Source of the DNA: Cystobacter fuscus DSM 2262 | Lineage (GTDB): Bacteria; Myxococcota; Myxococcia; Myxococcales; Myxococcaceae | DNA length: 64,000 nt | Direction: 5' to 3' | Assembly (NCBI RefSeq): GCF_000335475.2 | Contig: NZ_ANAH02000071.1 | Span: 248,001 to 312,000 of the forward strand | In this document: positions 25,822 through 34,448 of the stretch, one piece after another | Layout: each line of letters starts with the position of its first letter | How positions within the stretch are numbered: the first letter of the stretch is position 1 | The notes under the pieces: generated by a model | What the model saw: only the letters and a program-made list of their open reading frames with translations | Databases searched by the model: none | Told to the model about the DNA's origin: nothing | Translations under genes and position numbers: made by a program

Positions 25822-28455
25822 TCAGGGCGCGGGTCCTCCGCCTCCCGTCATGCCCCCCACGGTCATGCCCACGAACTGCACGACCGTCCTGGAGAGCTGT
25901 CCCGTCAGTGCCGCGCCGAGGGTGGTGGCCAGGCTCGCGCCGAGCAGGGACAGGGAGGCGGCCACCGTCGTGAGGCCCGAGAGCCCGAGGAAGGTGCGCC
26001 AGTGGAAACGGTCGCCCCATGCCGCGCGTGCCACCCACACGTCGAAGCACAACCCCAGCAGGAGGAAGATCATCACCGAGTGCAGCATCGAGAAGACGAA
26101 GAGCACGAGGTCGTTCGTGCGCGAGAGCACTTCCAGCCACGAGGGCAACAGACAGAGCTGTGTCACCAGGCAGAGCCAGAGCGCCTTGCGCAGGCCCGTG
26201 CGTCCCCGGAGGCTCGAGAAGAAGAACCCGAACAGGGCCGCCGAGGCGAGGACGTTGACCGTGTAGAAGATGAGCAGGAAGCCCAGACCCTTCCAGGAAA
26301 AGGAAGGGGTCAGCCCCCACGCCGAGTAGGCCAGCGTCACCGGGAGGAAGAAGAGGCTCCCCAGGCGCATGGCCAGCTTCGCGTTCTCCCAGTCTCCCGC
26401 GAGGGGGCCATGTGCGAACACCAGGTCCCTGGCCGGGGTTCCCTCGAGCGAGAAATTCTTCTCGACCTCGGCGATCCGCAGCTCGAGCTTCGATGCGCGC
26501 TCCCGGTAGTCGTCCAGCGACAGCTCCCCCTTGGCGAGCTTCGTGCCGAGCACCTCGAGGGCGGCGTGCATCTGTTGCAGCCACGTCAGGGGCAGCTCCT
26601 CCAGCCACTGCTTGCGCAGGGACAGCACCTTGTCCCGTCCGGCGAGCAGGGCCTGGCGTCGCTCGGGTGGATGCAGCAGGACAGTGGGAAAGAGCGCGAG
26701 ACCCAGCAGGGCGGGAAGCGCCCATCCCCCCACCTTGTCGTGCAGGCCGATCCCGTGGATCGCGAAGAGCAGGGCCCCCACCCACGGAATGGGCCCCGGC
26801 TCCCGCTGCTCGGTGGCGCTGGCCAGCAAGGCCAACAGCCCCAGCAGCAGGGCATGCCCCAGGACTTCCGGAAGGGCCGTGGAGGAGCGCAGCGCCTCCC
26901 AGACGATGGGGAGGTGGGACGCCTCGGCCTGGGCGCGCAGGGCGGGCATGGCCAGGGCATAGGCGATCAGCCCCGGCAGCAGCACGAACCAGCCCCACTC
27001 CCCTCGGGGCCAGGCCCGGCCGGAGGGCTGGAGCACCAAGAGGGTGAGGCAGAGCCCGAGCAGGCTGGAGGCCATGAACAGCCGCAGCCCCCAGAGGGCG
27101 TGCTCGGAGGGCGAGGGCAGCAGGACCGTCACCCCGAGCAGGAGGGCCGAGGCCCTCCAGGGGGAGGAGAGAAGACCTCCCCACCGCGAGTGGAAGGCGG
27201 GGAAGCGCCGGCGCACCAGCCGCGTCCCGACCAGCGTCACCAGCATCACCCCGAAGGGCCACAGGCCCGGGGGAAGACGCCGCGGCGGACCCACCAGCGG
27301 GCGCAGCAACTCGATGAGGGGGACCACCAGGATGAAGGCGACGAGCCACTCCGCGAGCAGCCGCGTGCGCCCGGCCCGGGGAAGCTCTGGGTCGAAGAGC
27401 TGGACGAGGCGGTGGGGAACCGGGGAGGGCGAGGGGAGCGCGGTCCGGGTCAGCCGGTGGGCCAGCAGGAAGAAGGCCGCGACGAGCAGGAGCAGCTCCG
27501 GGCCGGGTGTGAGCAGGAAGGAGGGGAGGGCCGCACGCGGCCTCGCCAGTTGCTGGGAGAACCGGCTCACGGGCCACAGGGAGGTCGTTTCGCCCGAGAA
27601 GGCAAGGCGGATCTCCGTCTCGCGCCCAGGGGCCTGTCCGGTGCCCTTCCACCTGCCGACCCCGCCTTCCATCGAGTCTGGTAGGGGGGTCACCGAGCGC
27701 AGCGCGAGCCCCGGACTCTCGATGATGAACTCGTCCGTGGCGCGCGAGAAGGGAAAGCCATCTCGTGAACGGAGCACCAGCGTCTCGAAGACCGGGTAGG
27801 CGCGGCGCGACAGTGGGATGGACTTCGAGAGCGTGACCTCGGAAGAACCGAGGGTGAGGGTGGGCGTGTGCGGCCCTCGTCGGACGAGGCGGTCGACCGG
27901 GGTGGCGTTGAGGAGGACAGGTTGGAACACGCGGGCGAGGGCCTCGTTCGTGTCGTCCGCCAACAAGCCCAGGGACGAGGCCTGCTCCCGGGGGAAGATG
28001 GACTCCACGCGCAGCAGGGCGCCCTCCTCCACGGCTCGCAGGCTCAGGACACGGCGCGGGGGCGCGATGCCGAGCAACTCGACGCTCTGGACCGTCACGC
28101 TCGGGGGAGTGCCCACGGAGAACTGGAGCACATTGCGGCCTGGCGCGAGCGCCACCCCCTGGAAGTGGAAGCGCCCGGAGGAGCACTCGGCGGTGAGCGG
28201 GCTCCCACCCAGGGAGAGCTCGATACGCCGGATGTGCGGGGCACAGCGTCCGGAGATGTCGAGCGACGTGGGGGCTGGCAGCCAGGAAGGGAGCGGCGGC
28301 TCCAACGAGAGCACGGCGTCTCGCGAGGGCCCGGCCGCCCTGGAATGGATGCGGAGCCGCACCTGCATCAGCAGCAGGGTCATCACCGCCAAGGCGCCGA
28401 ACGTCAGCACCAGCCGGAGCCAGGGGAGGGGCACTTTCGATCGGGAGGTCGTCAT
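25822..28455 (-). CDS. Large multi-pass membrane protein of unknown function
   Basis: 877 residues from ATG 28455; an upstream in-frame ATG at 28557 is less likely. One N-terminal membrane anchor (LRLVLTFGALAVMTLLLM) is followed by an extracytoplasmic region of about 300 residues with beta-sandwich-like strands. Then come about 15 hydrophobic segments interrupted by a charged helical stretch (ELSLDDYRERASKLELRIAEVEKNF). It ends in a glycine-rich tail (GGMTGGGGPAP). I do not recognise the family. No neighbour gives a functional hint. The long region without other features on either strand and the consistent codon bias support it as real. Confidence 0.75.
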   Translation of the reverse strand: MTTSRSKVPLPWLRLVLTFGALAVMTLLLMQVRLRIHSRAAGPSRDAVLSLEPPLPSWLPAPTSLDISGRCAPHIRRIELSLGGSPLTAECSSGRFHFQGVALAPGRNVLQFSVGTPPSVTVQSVELLGIAPPRRVLSLRAVEEGALLRVESIFPREQASSLGLLADDTNEALARVFQPVLLNATPVDRLVRRGPHTPTLTLGSSEVTLSKSIPLSRRAYPVFETLVLRSRDGFPFSRATDEFIIESPGLALRSVTPLPDSMEGGVGRWKGTGQAPGRETEIRLAFSGETTSLWPVSRFSQQLARPRAALPSFLLTPGPELLLLVAAFFLLAHRLTRTALPSPSPVPHRLVQLFDPELPRAGRTRLLAEWLVAFILVVPLIELLRPLVGPPRRLPPGLWPFGVMLVTLVGTRLVRRRFPAFHSRWGGLLSSPWRASALLLGVTVLLPSPSEHALWGLRLFMASSLLGLCLTLLVLQPSGRAWPRGEWGWFVLLPGLIAYALAMPALRAQAEASHLPIVWEALRSSTALPEVLGHALLLGLLALLASATEQREPGPIPWVGALLFAIHGIGLHDKVGGWALPALLGLALFPTVLLHPPERRQALLAGRDKVLSLRKQWLEELPLTWLQQMHAALEVLGTKLAKGELSLDDYRERASKLELRIAEVEKNFSLEGTPARDLVFAHGPLAGDWENAKLAMRLGSLFFLPVTLAYSAWGLTPSFSWKGLGFLLIFYTVNVLASAALFGFFFSSLRGRTGLRKALWLCLVTQLCLLPSWLEVLSRTNDLVLFVFSMLHSVMIFLLLGLCFDVWVARAAWGDRFHWRTFLGLSGLTTVAASLSLLGASLATTLGAALTGQLSRTVVQFVGMTVGGMTGGGGPAP

Positions 28456-28866
28456 GTCGGGTGGTCCGCGAGAATAGCCACCTTTGCCGCCGCTTGGATT
28501 GAGGGCGGGCAGCCAGACGCGAAGCTTCTTCTTCGTCAGACCACCGGGTGCCCCCACGTCTCCGGCGGTAATCTTCCCCCTTCCTCCGGAGCATGCGCGA
28601 GGCCCCCGGGCACCGCTTCCTGCTGCCCGAGGGGCTTGCCCTTGATGTTCGGCCTGTCGGCCCGCCGGGCCAATGGATGAGGCATGGCCGGGGAGTCAGC
28701 CTTTGGGTTGAGTTGTGATTCACATGGCATGCGGTGGTTCCGGTGCCATCTCTCCCCTGGCGGTGACGACGATCCCGAGCTGCTTCGGGCCGAGTTGATT
28801 CTGAGCCCCGGACGCGGGAACGGTGCGCCAGGGACTTTGCCCCGCTCTTCATGTCGGAATGACTGA
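28456..28866. other. Intergenic stretch, nothing recognised
   Basis: 411 bases between the membrane-protein start and an RCC1-repeat remnant. Short open frames exist on both strands without ribosome sites or recognisable domains. Confidence 0.45.
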
Positions 28867-29040
28867 CTCCGCTCCTACGGCCAGTTGGGGGATGGCACCA
28901 CGAGCAATCGCTCGGTGCCGGTGCAAGTGCAAGGGCTGAGTGGGGTCGTGGCCGCGGGCTCCTCCCATTCGGTGGCGGTGCGCTCCGATGGTGCCGTGTT
29001 GGGGTACAACTCCTACGGCCAGCTGGGCCATGCGCTCCCT
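28867..29040 (+). pseudogene. RCC1-repeat protein remnant
   Basis: The frame after a stop at 28864 reads SYGQLGDGTTSNRSVPVQV, GVVAAGSSHSVAVRSDGAV and again SYGQLG, one full RCC1 propeller repeat plus the start of a second. Homology stops near 29030 and no start or further repeats are present. RCC1-repeat proteins are long and frequent in myxobacteria. This is a fragment of one. Confidence 0.7.
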
Positions 29041-29186
29041 TGTACACAACCACCGTCATTCACTCTTTGCTGTATTGATGCAAGACATCGAGGCAGGCGT
29101 GTCCCACACCCGAGGTGCCTGTTGGTTGGCTACTGGGGGTCGTTGCGAGAGTAGAATCGTGACGGCCACTTCCGTGTGTTTCCTCT

Positions 29187-29374
29187 GCGTCCGTGATAAT
29201 CTCCGAGACTTCGCAAGTGCCCGAATTCGTTGGTGTCTTATAACATGTCTTATGTCGCTGCTCCGGCGGAGGAGGGGGGGATGAGCATCGCCGCAGGCGG
29301 CGGGAACGCACGATAGGCGCCCGGAGGGCGGGGGCCTTGCCTGGGCGATGGAAATGGGGGTAGAAGCACGGAGC
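29187..29374 (+). repeat. Repeated leader, copy 1, within a 334-base gene-free gap
   Basis: This leader begins GCGTCCGTGATAATCTCCGAG-, continues with an AAGTGCCCGAATT block and an A/T-rich TTATAACATGTCTTATG stretch, and ends at the cassette start. Near-identical sequence precedes the second cassette at 32434, and a partial copy lies at 30524. The gap 29041-29374 holds nothing else recognised. Confidence 0.65.
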
Positions 29375-30061
29375 ATGACGTTTCGAGTAGGAGTCTGCGG
29401 AATGACCTCTCGTGTAATGGGGCTCGGCGTGTTGGTCGCCACGGCGGTTCATGCCCAGGCAGTGGCTCCAGCTCCACCTCCAGCTCCGTCCATGCCAGTG
29501 CCTGTTCCCCGGTACGTCCCCGCGGGAGCGGGGGCACCCAGGGTGGGCCAGCCGGGCGAGCAGAGCGCGCCGATGGAGCGCTCGCCGAACACGCGAGTGC
29601 TTCCGCCGACAAGGGAGCCTGGAATCTGGGCCGCGGATGAGCCGAAAGCGGTCAAGAAACCCGTGCCGGCGTCCCCGCCAGACATTGACGAGCTACTGGC
29701 TGCTCGGCCGAGTCCTGGCGCTCCCGAACTCCTGAGCTGTCGTCAGCGAGTCTTGCGCGCCTCCAAGAGTTCCGGCCAGGAGGAGACTCGACGCAACCTC
29801 CCACGAACCCCCAGGGAGTGCCTCACGGCGCGACTCCTCCTCCACTGTGCGAACGCGGAGTTGATGGAGTTCATGGACCAGGCCGCGTTCACACCCCAGC
29901 TCGAAGGCTCTAATCCGATTGAGGCACGGCGCCGTGAGGTCGACGCTGTCTTTTATTGGCAGTCGCGGATTTGTGAGTCCTTCCGCAGCTTGCCGCAAAT
30001 TGAGTTGCTCTACAGAAACATAGTCGCCACACTCGAGAAACAATTCCGAGGTGCGAAATGA
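29375..30061 (+). CDS. Exported protein of unknown function, cassette gene A, copy 1
   Basis: 228 residues from ATG 29375; ATG 29402 is an alternative. A signal peptide (SRVMGLGVLVATAVHAQA) is followed by a proline-rich segment (residues 30-60), a linker, and a C-terminal domain with CRQRVLRASKSSGQEETRRNL, ECLTARLLLHC and CESFRSLPQIELLYRNI. No family is recognised. The stop overlaps the start of the next small gene by four bases. A second, frameshifted copy lies at 32616. An exported protein coupled to a small cytosolic partner is compatible with an effector/immunity or receptor pair, which is inference. Confidence 0.6.
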   Translation: MTFRVGVCGMTSRVMGLGVLVATAVHAQAVAPAPPPAPSMPVPVPRYVPAGAGAPRVGQPGEQSAPMERSPNTRVLPPTREPGIWAADEPKAVKKPVPASPPDIDELLAARPSPGAPELLSCRQRVLRASKSSGQEETRRNLPRTPRECLTARLLLHCANAELMEFMDQAAFTPQLEGSNPIEARRREVDAVFYWQSRICESFRSLPQIELLYRNIVATLEKQFRGAK

Positions 30062-30336
30062 AGACCGTCGAGAGTGCGGTGTGGTTCTGCGAGAAGATTA
30101 AGGCCATTCGCGCTGCGGCGGGACATGATGCCGAGAAGCTTGAGGCGCTCTCACTGGCCCCGGAACTTGTTGCCGAGGTGGCAGACCGGTTTCCTGATGA
30201 TCCCATTTTGGTTGATCAAGTGCGCACAGCCATCGAGCTAGAACTTCCGCTCGCCAGAGTGGGAATCTTTCTCTTAGACGGACCACCGACGGACGAGCAG
30301 ATAGCGGAATTGCAGAGACGCAATGAGTCGGGGTAG
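30058..30336 (+). CDS. Small acidic protein, cassette gene B, copy 1
   Basis: 92 residues without signal or membrane segment, rich in Glu and helix-forming residues (CEKIKAIRAAAGHDAEKLEAL, RFPDDPILVDQVRTAIELELPLARVGIF). The start overlaps gene A by four bases, so it is translationally coupled. It is clearly related to the gene at 33291 (shared FPDDP and ...LAR-G-F segments). Function unknown. Confidence 0.65.
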   Translation: MKTVESAVWFCEKIKAIRAAAGHDAEKLEALSLAPELVAEVADRFPDDPILVDQVRTAIELELPLARVGIFLLDGPPTDEQIAELQRRNESG

Positions 30337-30349
30337 CCCTTCGTCGTGC

Positions 30350-30425
30350 GTCACGGGGTTCTGGGCGCGAGGCGACCCGCCGGACCGATGAGCAGGTCGC
30401 CGAGTTGCGTGCACAAGGGCCTTGC
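30350..30425 (+). pseudogene. Degenerate third copy of cassette gene B C-terminus
   Basis: Reading across one frameshift, these bases encode a decayed match to the end of the 30058 gene: an RHGV...GDPP segment followed by TDEQVAELRAQG, compared with ARVGIF...GPPTDEQIAELQRR in the intact copy. No start or frame is intact. Confidence 0.5.
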
Positions 30426-30523
30426 GTGCGATGTCTTGACGGAGGTCATGTCGCGGCCTACGCCGCGATTAGCTGTGACGTCGCTGCGTCCAGAGCGGGG
30501 AGCCCGGCAGGTGTGCCGCCACC

Positions 30524-30580
30524 GCGTCCGGATAACCTTCAGGGCGCGCCAAATGCCCGAATTTATTTCGGTCGTATAAG
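30524..30580 (+). repeat. Repeated leader, partial copy
   Basis: GCGTCCGGATAACCTTC- followed by GCGCCAAATGCCCGAATT and TTTCGGTCGTATAAG matches the leader copies at 29187 and 32434. It is followed by TATAAGGC ... GCCTTAT, a short inverted repeat. No cassette gene follows this copy; the peptidase gene begins 200 bases later. Confidence 0.5.
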
Positions 30581-30780
30581 GCATCTTCTGGCAACTCGCC
30601 TTATCGCTTGGTTGCGTGCGTGGTGGGGCCTTGTGCTGCTGCTCCGCACCTTGGCACGTTTGCACGATCCTGCTTCACTTCCTCGGTTTCACCCCTTCGC
30701 CTATACTGCCCACGTATCGCCGGAGGTTCGTCGCGAGGCGGCAGTTTCACTGATACAGGTCCAACCAAAAGGAATAACCC

Positions 30781-32331
30781 ATGTTTGCGAGAACGCTCAT
30801 AATTGTGGCGGGATGCATTGCACTGATGTTTGGATGCGCAGGGCAACCCGATGAGCCGCAGCAGATCGTCGACAATCTGCTCAAAGCCGGGTTCCTGGCC
30901 GACGACATCATGGTCGTCGGCGGGAAGGTCTACGTCGGACGGGACGCCGAGGTGTCTCTGGCCGCGTCGCGCGAGATGCTCGGGAGCGGCGATACCTCCG
31001 AGGAGCAATATCGAACCAACAACCTCGTCAGCACATCGCTGTCGAAGATCTGCATCAACGGCTCGACGTTCACCGGCGCGTTCAGCACGGCGCTCGACCT
31101 GGCCATACAGAACTACGACGAGCTGCCGCTCACCTTCGCCATGGCGCGGACTCCGAGCACCGGCTGCAGCTTCACCATCAACGCGGTCATCCAGCCGGGC
31201 GTGGTTGGAGGCTCGGCTGGGTTCCCGTCCGGCGGGCTGCCGTACCACACCATCAACATCGGCGGCGGGCTCTCCTCCTACAGCGTCGACGTCATCGAGC
31301 ACGTCATCACGCACGAGATTGGCCACACCCTCGGGTTCCGCCACTCGGACTACTACAACCGCAGCATCAGCTGCGGCACTGGCGGTAACGAGGGCGGCGC
31401 CGACGTCGGCGCCATCCTCATTTCAGGCACGCCAACTACGGCGACCGTCGGGGGCTCCCTCATGAACTCCTGCTTCCGCAATGTCGAGACGGGTGAGTTC
31501 ACCTCCGGTGACATCACCGCGCTGACGGTATTGTACAAGCAAAAGGGGGCTGCCAAGAGGGTAATTCGAGGCTTCTTTGGCAAGTGCCTGGACGCGGACG
31601 CAACGAGCTCCGGCACCAATGGTACCCGCATCCAGCTCTGGGACTGCAATGGATGGGACAACCAGAACTGGCAATTGCTGGCTGATGGCACTATCCGAAG
31701 TGTTGGAGGTAAGTGCCTGGACGCGGACGCCAACAACTCCGGCGCCAATGGTACCCGCGTCCAGCTCTGGGACTGCAATGGATGGGACAACCAGAAGTGG
31801 CAATTGCTGGCTGATGGCACTATCCGAAGTGTTGGCGGTAAATGCCTGGACGCGGACGCCAACAGCTCCGGCGCCAACGGCACCAGCGTCCAGCTCTGGG
31901 ACTGCATTGGGTGGGAGAACCAGAAGTGGCGACCGCTGACTTATGGCACTATCCGAGGTGTTGGCGGCAAGTGCCTGGACGCGGACGCAACGAGCTCCGG
32001 CGCCAACGGCACCCGCGTCCAGCTCTGGGACTGCAATGGATGGGACAACCAGAACTGGCAATTGCTGGCTGATGGCACTATCCGAAGTGTTGGAGGTAAG
32101 TGCCTGGACGCGGACGCCAACAACTCCGGCGCCAATGGTACCCGCGTCCAGCTCTGGGACTGCAATGGATGGGACAACCAGAAGTGGCAATTGCTGGCTG
32201 ACGGCACCCTCCGAAGTGTTGGCGGCAAATGCCTGGACGCGGACGCCAACAGCTCCGGCGCCAACGGCACCAGCGTCCAGCTCTGGGACTGCATTGGGTG
32301 GGAGAACCAGAAGTGGGTTGTCGATAATTAA
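30781..32331 (+). CDS. HEIGH-type zinc metallopeptidase lipoprotein with two ricin-type lectin domains
   Basis: 516 residues. A lipoprotein signal (lipobox MFGC) is followed by a protease domain of the M57 / dual-action HEIGH type with zinc motif His178-Glu179-X2-His182-X5-His188 (HEIGHTLGFRH). From residue 267 on there are six 43-residue ricin-B repeats, each with GKCLDADA, NGT and QLWDC...W, that would form two trefoils. The lectin would hold the protease on glycans, suiting prey or matrix degradation by a predatory bacterium (inference). Repeats four to six copy repeats one to three almost exactly. Confidence 0.88.
   Translation: MFARTLIIVAGCIALMFGCAGQPDEPQQIVDNLLKAGFLADDIMVVGGKVYVGRDAEVSLAASREMLGSGDTSEEQYRTNNLVSTSLSKICINGSTFTGAFSTALDLAIQNYDELPLTFAMARTPSTGCSFTINAVIQPGVVGGSAGFPSGGLPYHTINIGGGLSSYSVDVIEHVITHEIGHTLGFRHSDYYNRSISCGTGGNEGGADVGAILISGTPTTATVGGSLMNSCFRNVETGEFTSGDITALTVLYKQKGAAKRVIRGFFGKCLDADATSSGTNGTRIQLWDCNGWDNQNWQLLADGTIRSVGGKCLDADANNSGANGTRVQLWDCNGWDNQKWQLLADGTIRSVGGKCLDADANSSGANGTSVQLWDCIGWENQKWRPLTYGTIRGVGGKCLDADATSSGANGTRVQLWDCNGWDNQNWQLLADGTIRSVGGKCLDADANNSGANGTRVQLWDCNGWDNQKWQLLADGTLRSVGGKCLDADANSSGANGTSVQLWDCIGWENQKWVVDN
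31579..32331 (+). repeat. Six 129-base tandem repeats with 387-base higher-order period
   Basis: Units start at 31579, 31708, 31837, 31966, 32095 and 32224. The three-unit block 31579-31965 is nearly identical to 31966-32331. Hallmarks recur in order: ATSS, ANNS and ANSS after GKCLD-AD, and only the third and sixth units have CIGWEN. This shows duplication of a whole trefoil. Confidence 0.9.
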
Positions 32332-32433
32332 CTGGCGATGCGCTTCTGGTGGCCGTAGGTCTGTACTCCGGGCCTGCGGCTATGTACAGCCGGATGGCCA
32401 GTGGATCCAGGCGTGTCCTTGAGTCTAGCGAGA

Positions 32434-32615
32434 GCGTCCGTGATAATCTCCGAGGCCAGCCAAGTGCCCGGAATTATTGCGGTCGGATAATGCTGATTAT
32501 GTCGCTGCTCCAGCGGAGGAGAGGGCGGGGCATCGTCACAGGCGGCGGGAACGCACTGTAGGCGCCCGGGGGTGGCCTTGCCTGGGCGATGACAACGGGG
32601 GTAGAAGCACGAGGC
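32434..32615 (+). repeat. Repeated leader, copy 2
   Basis: This copy matches the leader at 29187 in order and spacing: GCGTCCGTGATAATCTCCGAG-, AAGTGCCCGGAATT, TCGGATAATGCTGATTATG, then GTCGCTGCTCC and the cassette start. A promoter or recombination boundary is likely, because both full copies stand directly before cassette gene A. Confidence 0.65.
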
Positions 32616-33294
32616 ATGACGTTTCGAGTAGGAGCCTTCGGAGTGACCCCTCGTGTGATGGGGCTCGGCATGTTGGTCGCCACGGCGGTTCATGCCCAGG
32701 CAGTGGCTCCACCTCCAGCTCCGTCCACCCCAGTGCCTGTTCCCCGGTACGTCCCCGCGGGAGCGGGGGCACCCGTGGTGGGGCAGCCAGGCGATCAAGC
32801 CGCGCCGGTCGCACGCTCGCCCAACACTCGCGTGCTTCCACCAACACCCGAGCCTGGGCTTTGGGCTGCGGATGAGTTGGGCGCCGTCAAGAGGCCCACC
32901 GCCCCCCAGCCGGACGTCGACGAATTGCTCCTTGCCCAACCGAGTCCGGGCGCTCCCGCGCTGCCGTCAGCGAGTCTTGCGCGCCTCCAAGGCGTCTGGC
33001 AGCGAGGAGACCCGCCACAATCTCCCACGGACGGCTCGGGCGTGCCTGACGGCGCGCCTCCTCCTGTACTGCTTGAACCGGGAGGAAGCCGACTTCAAGC
33101 TTCTCCTGAATAAAACGCCCCGGCTGGCGGGCGTGGAGGAGCTGAGGGCGCAGCGCGAGCGCGAAGCCCTAAAAACACTCCTTTGGCAAGAGATGCTCTG
33201 CGAGTCGTTCCGCAGCCTGCCGGTAATCGAGAGTCTATATACCTCAGTCGTTGGGGCGCTTGAGAAACAATTCAAACGTCAGGTGACAGAGTGA
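32616..33294 (+). pseudogene. Cassette gene A, copy 2, frameshifted
   Basis: Translation from ATG 32616 matches the 29375 protein (same signal peptide and VPVPRYVPAGAGAP segment) to about 32958. There an eight-base deletion relative to copy 1 shifts the frame. The C-terminal half (CRQRVLRASKASGSEETRHNL to the stop at 33294) is intact in the next frame. Its domain is well conserved after the break, so the frameshift is probably recent. Confidence 0.75.
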
Positions 33295-33542
33295 CGGTAG
33301 AAACTCCAGACCGCTTTGGCTGGGTCAACGACAAGTTAAGCGAGATCCGCGCCAACTCTGACCGCACCGTTGCGAAGATCGAGGAACTCACTCGCGACCC
33401 AGCGCTCGAGCGAGAGGCGCGCGAAAAGTTTCCAGACGACCCGTACATCCTCAAGATCCTCCATTGGGCTATGGAGAATGAGCGTATCCTGGCGAGACAC
33501 GGCGTGTTTATCGATTACGTCGATCCCTTCGGCGAGCTTTAG
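33291..33542 (+). CDS. Small protein, cassette gene B, copy 2
   Basis: 83 residues from GTG 33291, overlapping the stop of the frameshifted gene A. It is a paralogue of the 30058 gene, with shared features REKFPDDP, a helical ILHWAMENE stretch and LARHGVF. Its frame is intact, although its upstream partner is broken. This fits a cytosolic partner that is still useful alone (for example an immunity protein), but other explanations are equally possible. Confidence 0.65.
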   Translation: MTVETPDRFGWVNDKLSEIRANSDRTVAKIEELTRDPALEREAREKFPDDPYILKILHWAMENERILARHGVFIDYVDPFGEL

Positions 33543-33574
33543 AGTCCACACGTCTGCACCTCGCGACCTACACC

Positions 33575-33647
33575 TTGGGCGCCCGGGGGTGGCCTTGCCT
33601 GCGCGATGGAAACGGGGGAAGAAGCACGGGGCATGACGTTTCGAGTG
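33575..33647 (+). repeat. Truncated cassette start, third 5' copy of gene A
   Basis: The sequence from GCGCCCGGGGGTGGCCTTGC- through the gene-A start region to GACGTTTCGAGT repeats the start of the cassettes at 29.3 and 32.6 kb. The match ends abruptly at 33648, where the 3' end of a minus-strand gene begins, so a rearrangement joined unrelated DNA here. Confidence 0.65.
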
Positions 33648-34289
33648 TTACTTCGGCGTCTGGTGCACCCGGGTGGTGAGCCCCGCGTAGATGTCGTCGA
33701 CGTCGGGCTCGCTGAATTGCAGATCCTCCGCGGGCGCCCTCGCGAACGGTGGGAGACAGAGCATGAGCGCACGGCGGGCGTGATGAATCGCCTGCGAGCG
33801 GCGATCCACCGCATGTTTGTCCGGGGCCTCGTCTCTTTCGATGCAGTGCTGGATGAACCTCAGGGCCTGGGTGAACTCGCCGTTGAGCACCAGGGCGGCT
33901 CGAGCGAAGTTGTCGCCGATCAGATAACGCTCCGTCCCCAGCGAGCCCTGAAAGCCCTCGATGCGCTTCTGGAGGTCATCCATCCTGCGGACAGCCTCTT
34001 GCCGTTGCTCGGCCACCGCCCTCACGTCTGTCCTGGTGGTCCCCAACAGGCCCACGGCGGACCACGCCAGGGTCAGGGAGAACTCCGTGCCCGACTCCGC
34101 CGCGAACACACGGTGGTAGGCGGCGATGCGTGACTTCGCCAACTCGGAGGCGTGTGCCTGGTCGCGCTTGAAGACCTCCAACCGTTTCTGCAGGAAGTAG
34201 GTGGCCAGGGCGAAGGCACCACCGAGAATCACCTTGTCCACGACGGTGAGCAGGAATTTCGGCCAGAAGTCGTCCCAGGGTGATGCCAC
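33648..34289 (-). CDS. Membrane-anchored coiled-coil protein of unknown function
   Basis: 213 residues from GTG 34289, chosen because a GGAGG site lies five bases upstream. One N-terminal membrane segment (LLTVVDKVILGGAFALATYF) is followed by helical, charged sequence (EQRQEAVRRMDDLQKRIEGF). No known domain is recognised. It likely faces the cytoplasm with its C-terminus. Its stop codon coincides with the end of the repeated cassette fragment. Confidence 0.65.
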   Translation of the reverse strand: MASPWDDFWPKFLLTVVDKVILGGAFALATYFLQKRLEVFKRDQAHASELAKSRIAAYHRVFAAESGTEFSLTLAWSAVGLLGTTRTDVRAVAEQRQEAVRRMDDLQKRIEGFQGSLGTERYLIGDNFARAALVLNGEFTQALRFIQHCIERDEAPDKHAVDRRSQAIHHARRALMLCLPPFARAPAEDLQFSEPDVDDIYAGLTTRVHQTPK

Positions 34290-34448
34290 GCATGCCTCCA
34301 AGAGTGTGCGGTGCCGACAGTAGCATCCTCGCGGCACGCGGGAGCCCGACATGGTCTCCGTGACCAGTCCGCCCATGGCCCGTTCATCTGGCGCGGTACG
34401 ACCAGCGTGCGGGCCGACGTGGCGCGCGCCGTCCGACGGCTGGAGTTC

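Larger units (their letters stand above)
30337..30780. other. Gene-free stretch with repeat fragments
   Basis: 444 bases between cassette copy 1 and the HEIGH peptidase gene. It contains a decayed gene-B fragment (30350-30425) and a partial copy of the repeated leader (30524-30580). The remainder should contain the peptidase promoter. Confidence 0.5.

Noticed and set aside
25736..29059. 1107-codon minus-strand frame over the large membrane protein
   Set aside because: It is in another frame than the clearly membrane-spanning 25822-28455 protein and is rich in Arg/Pro/Gly, the mark of a high-GC shadow.
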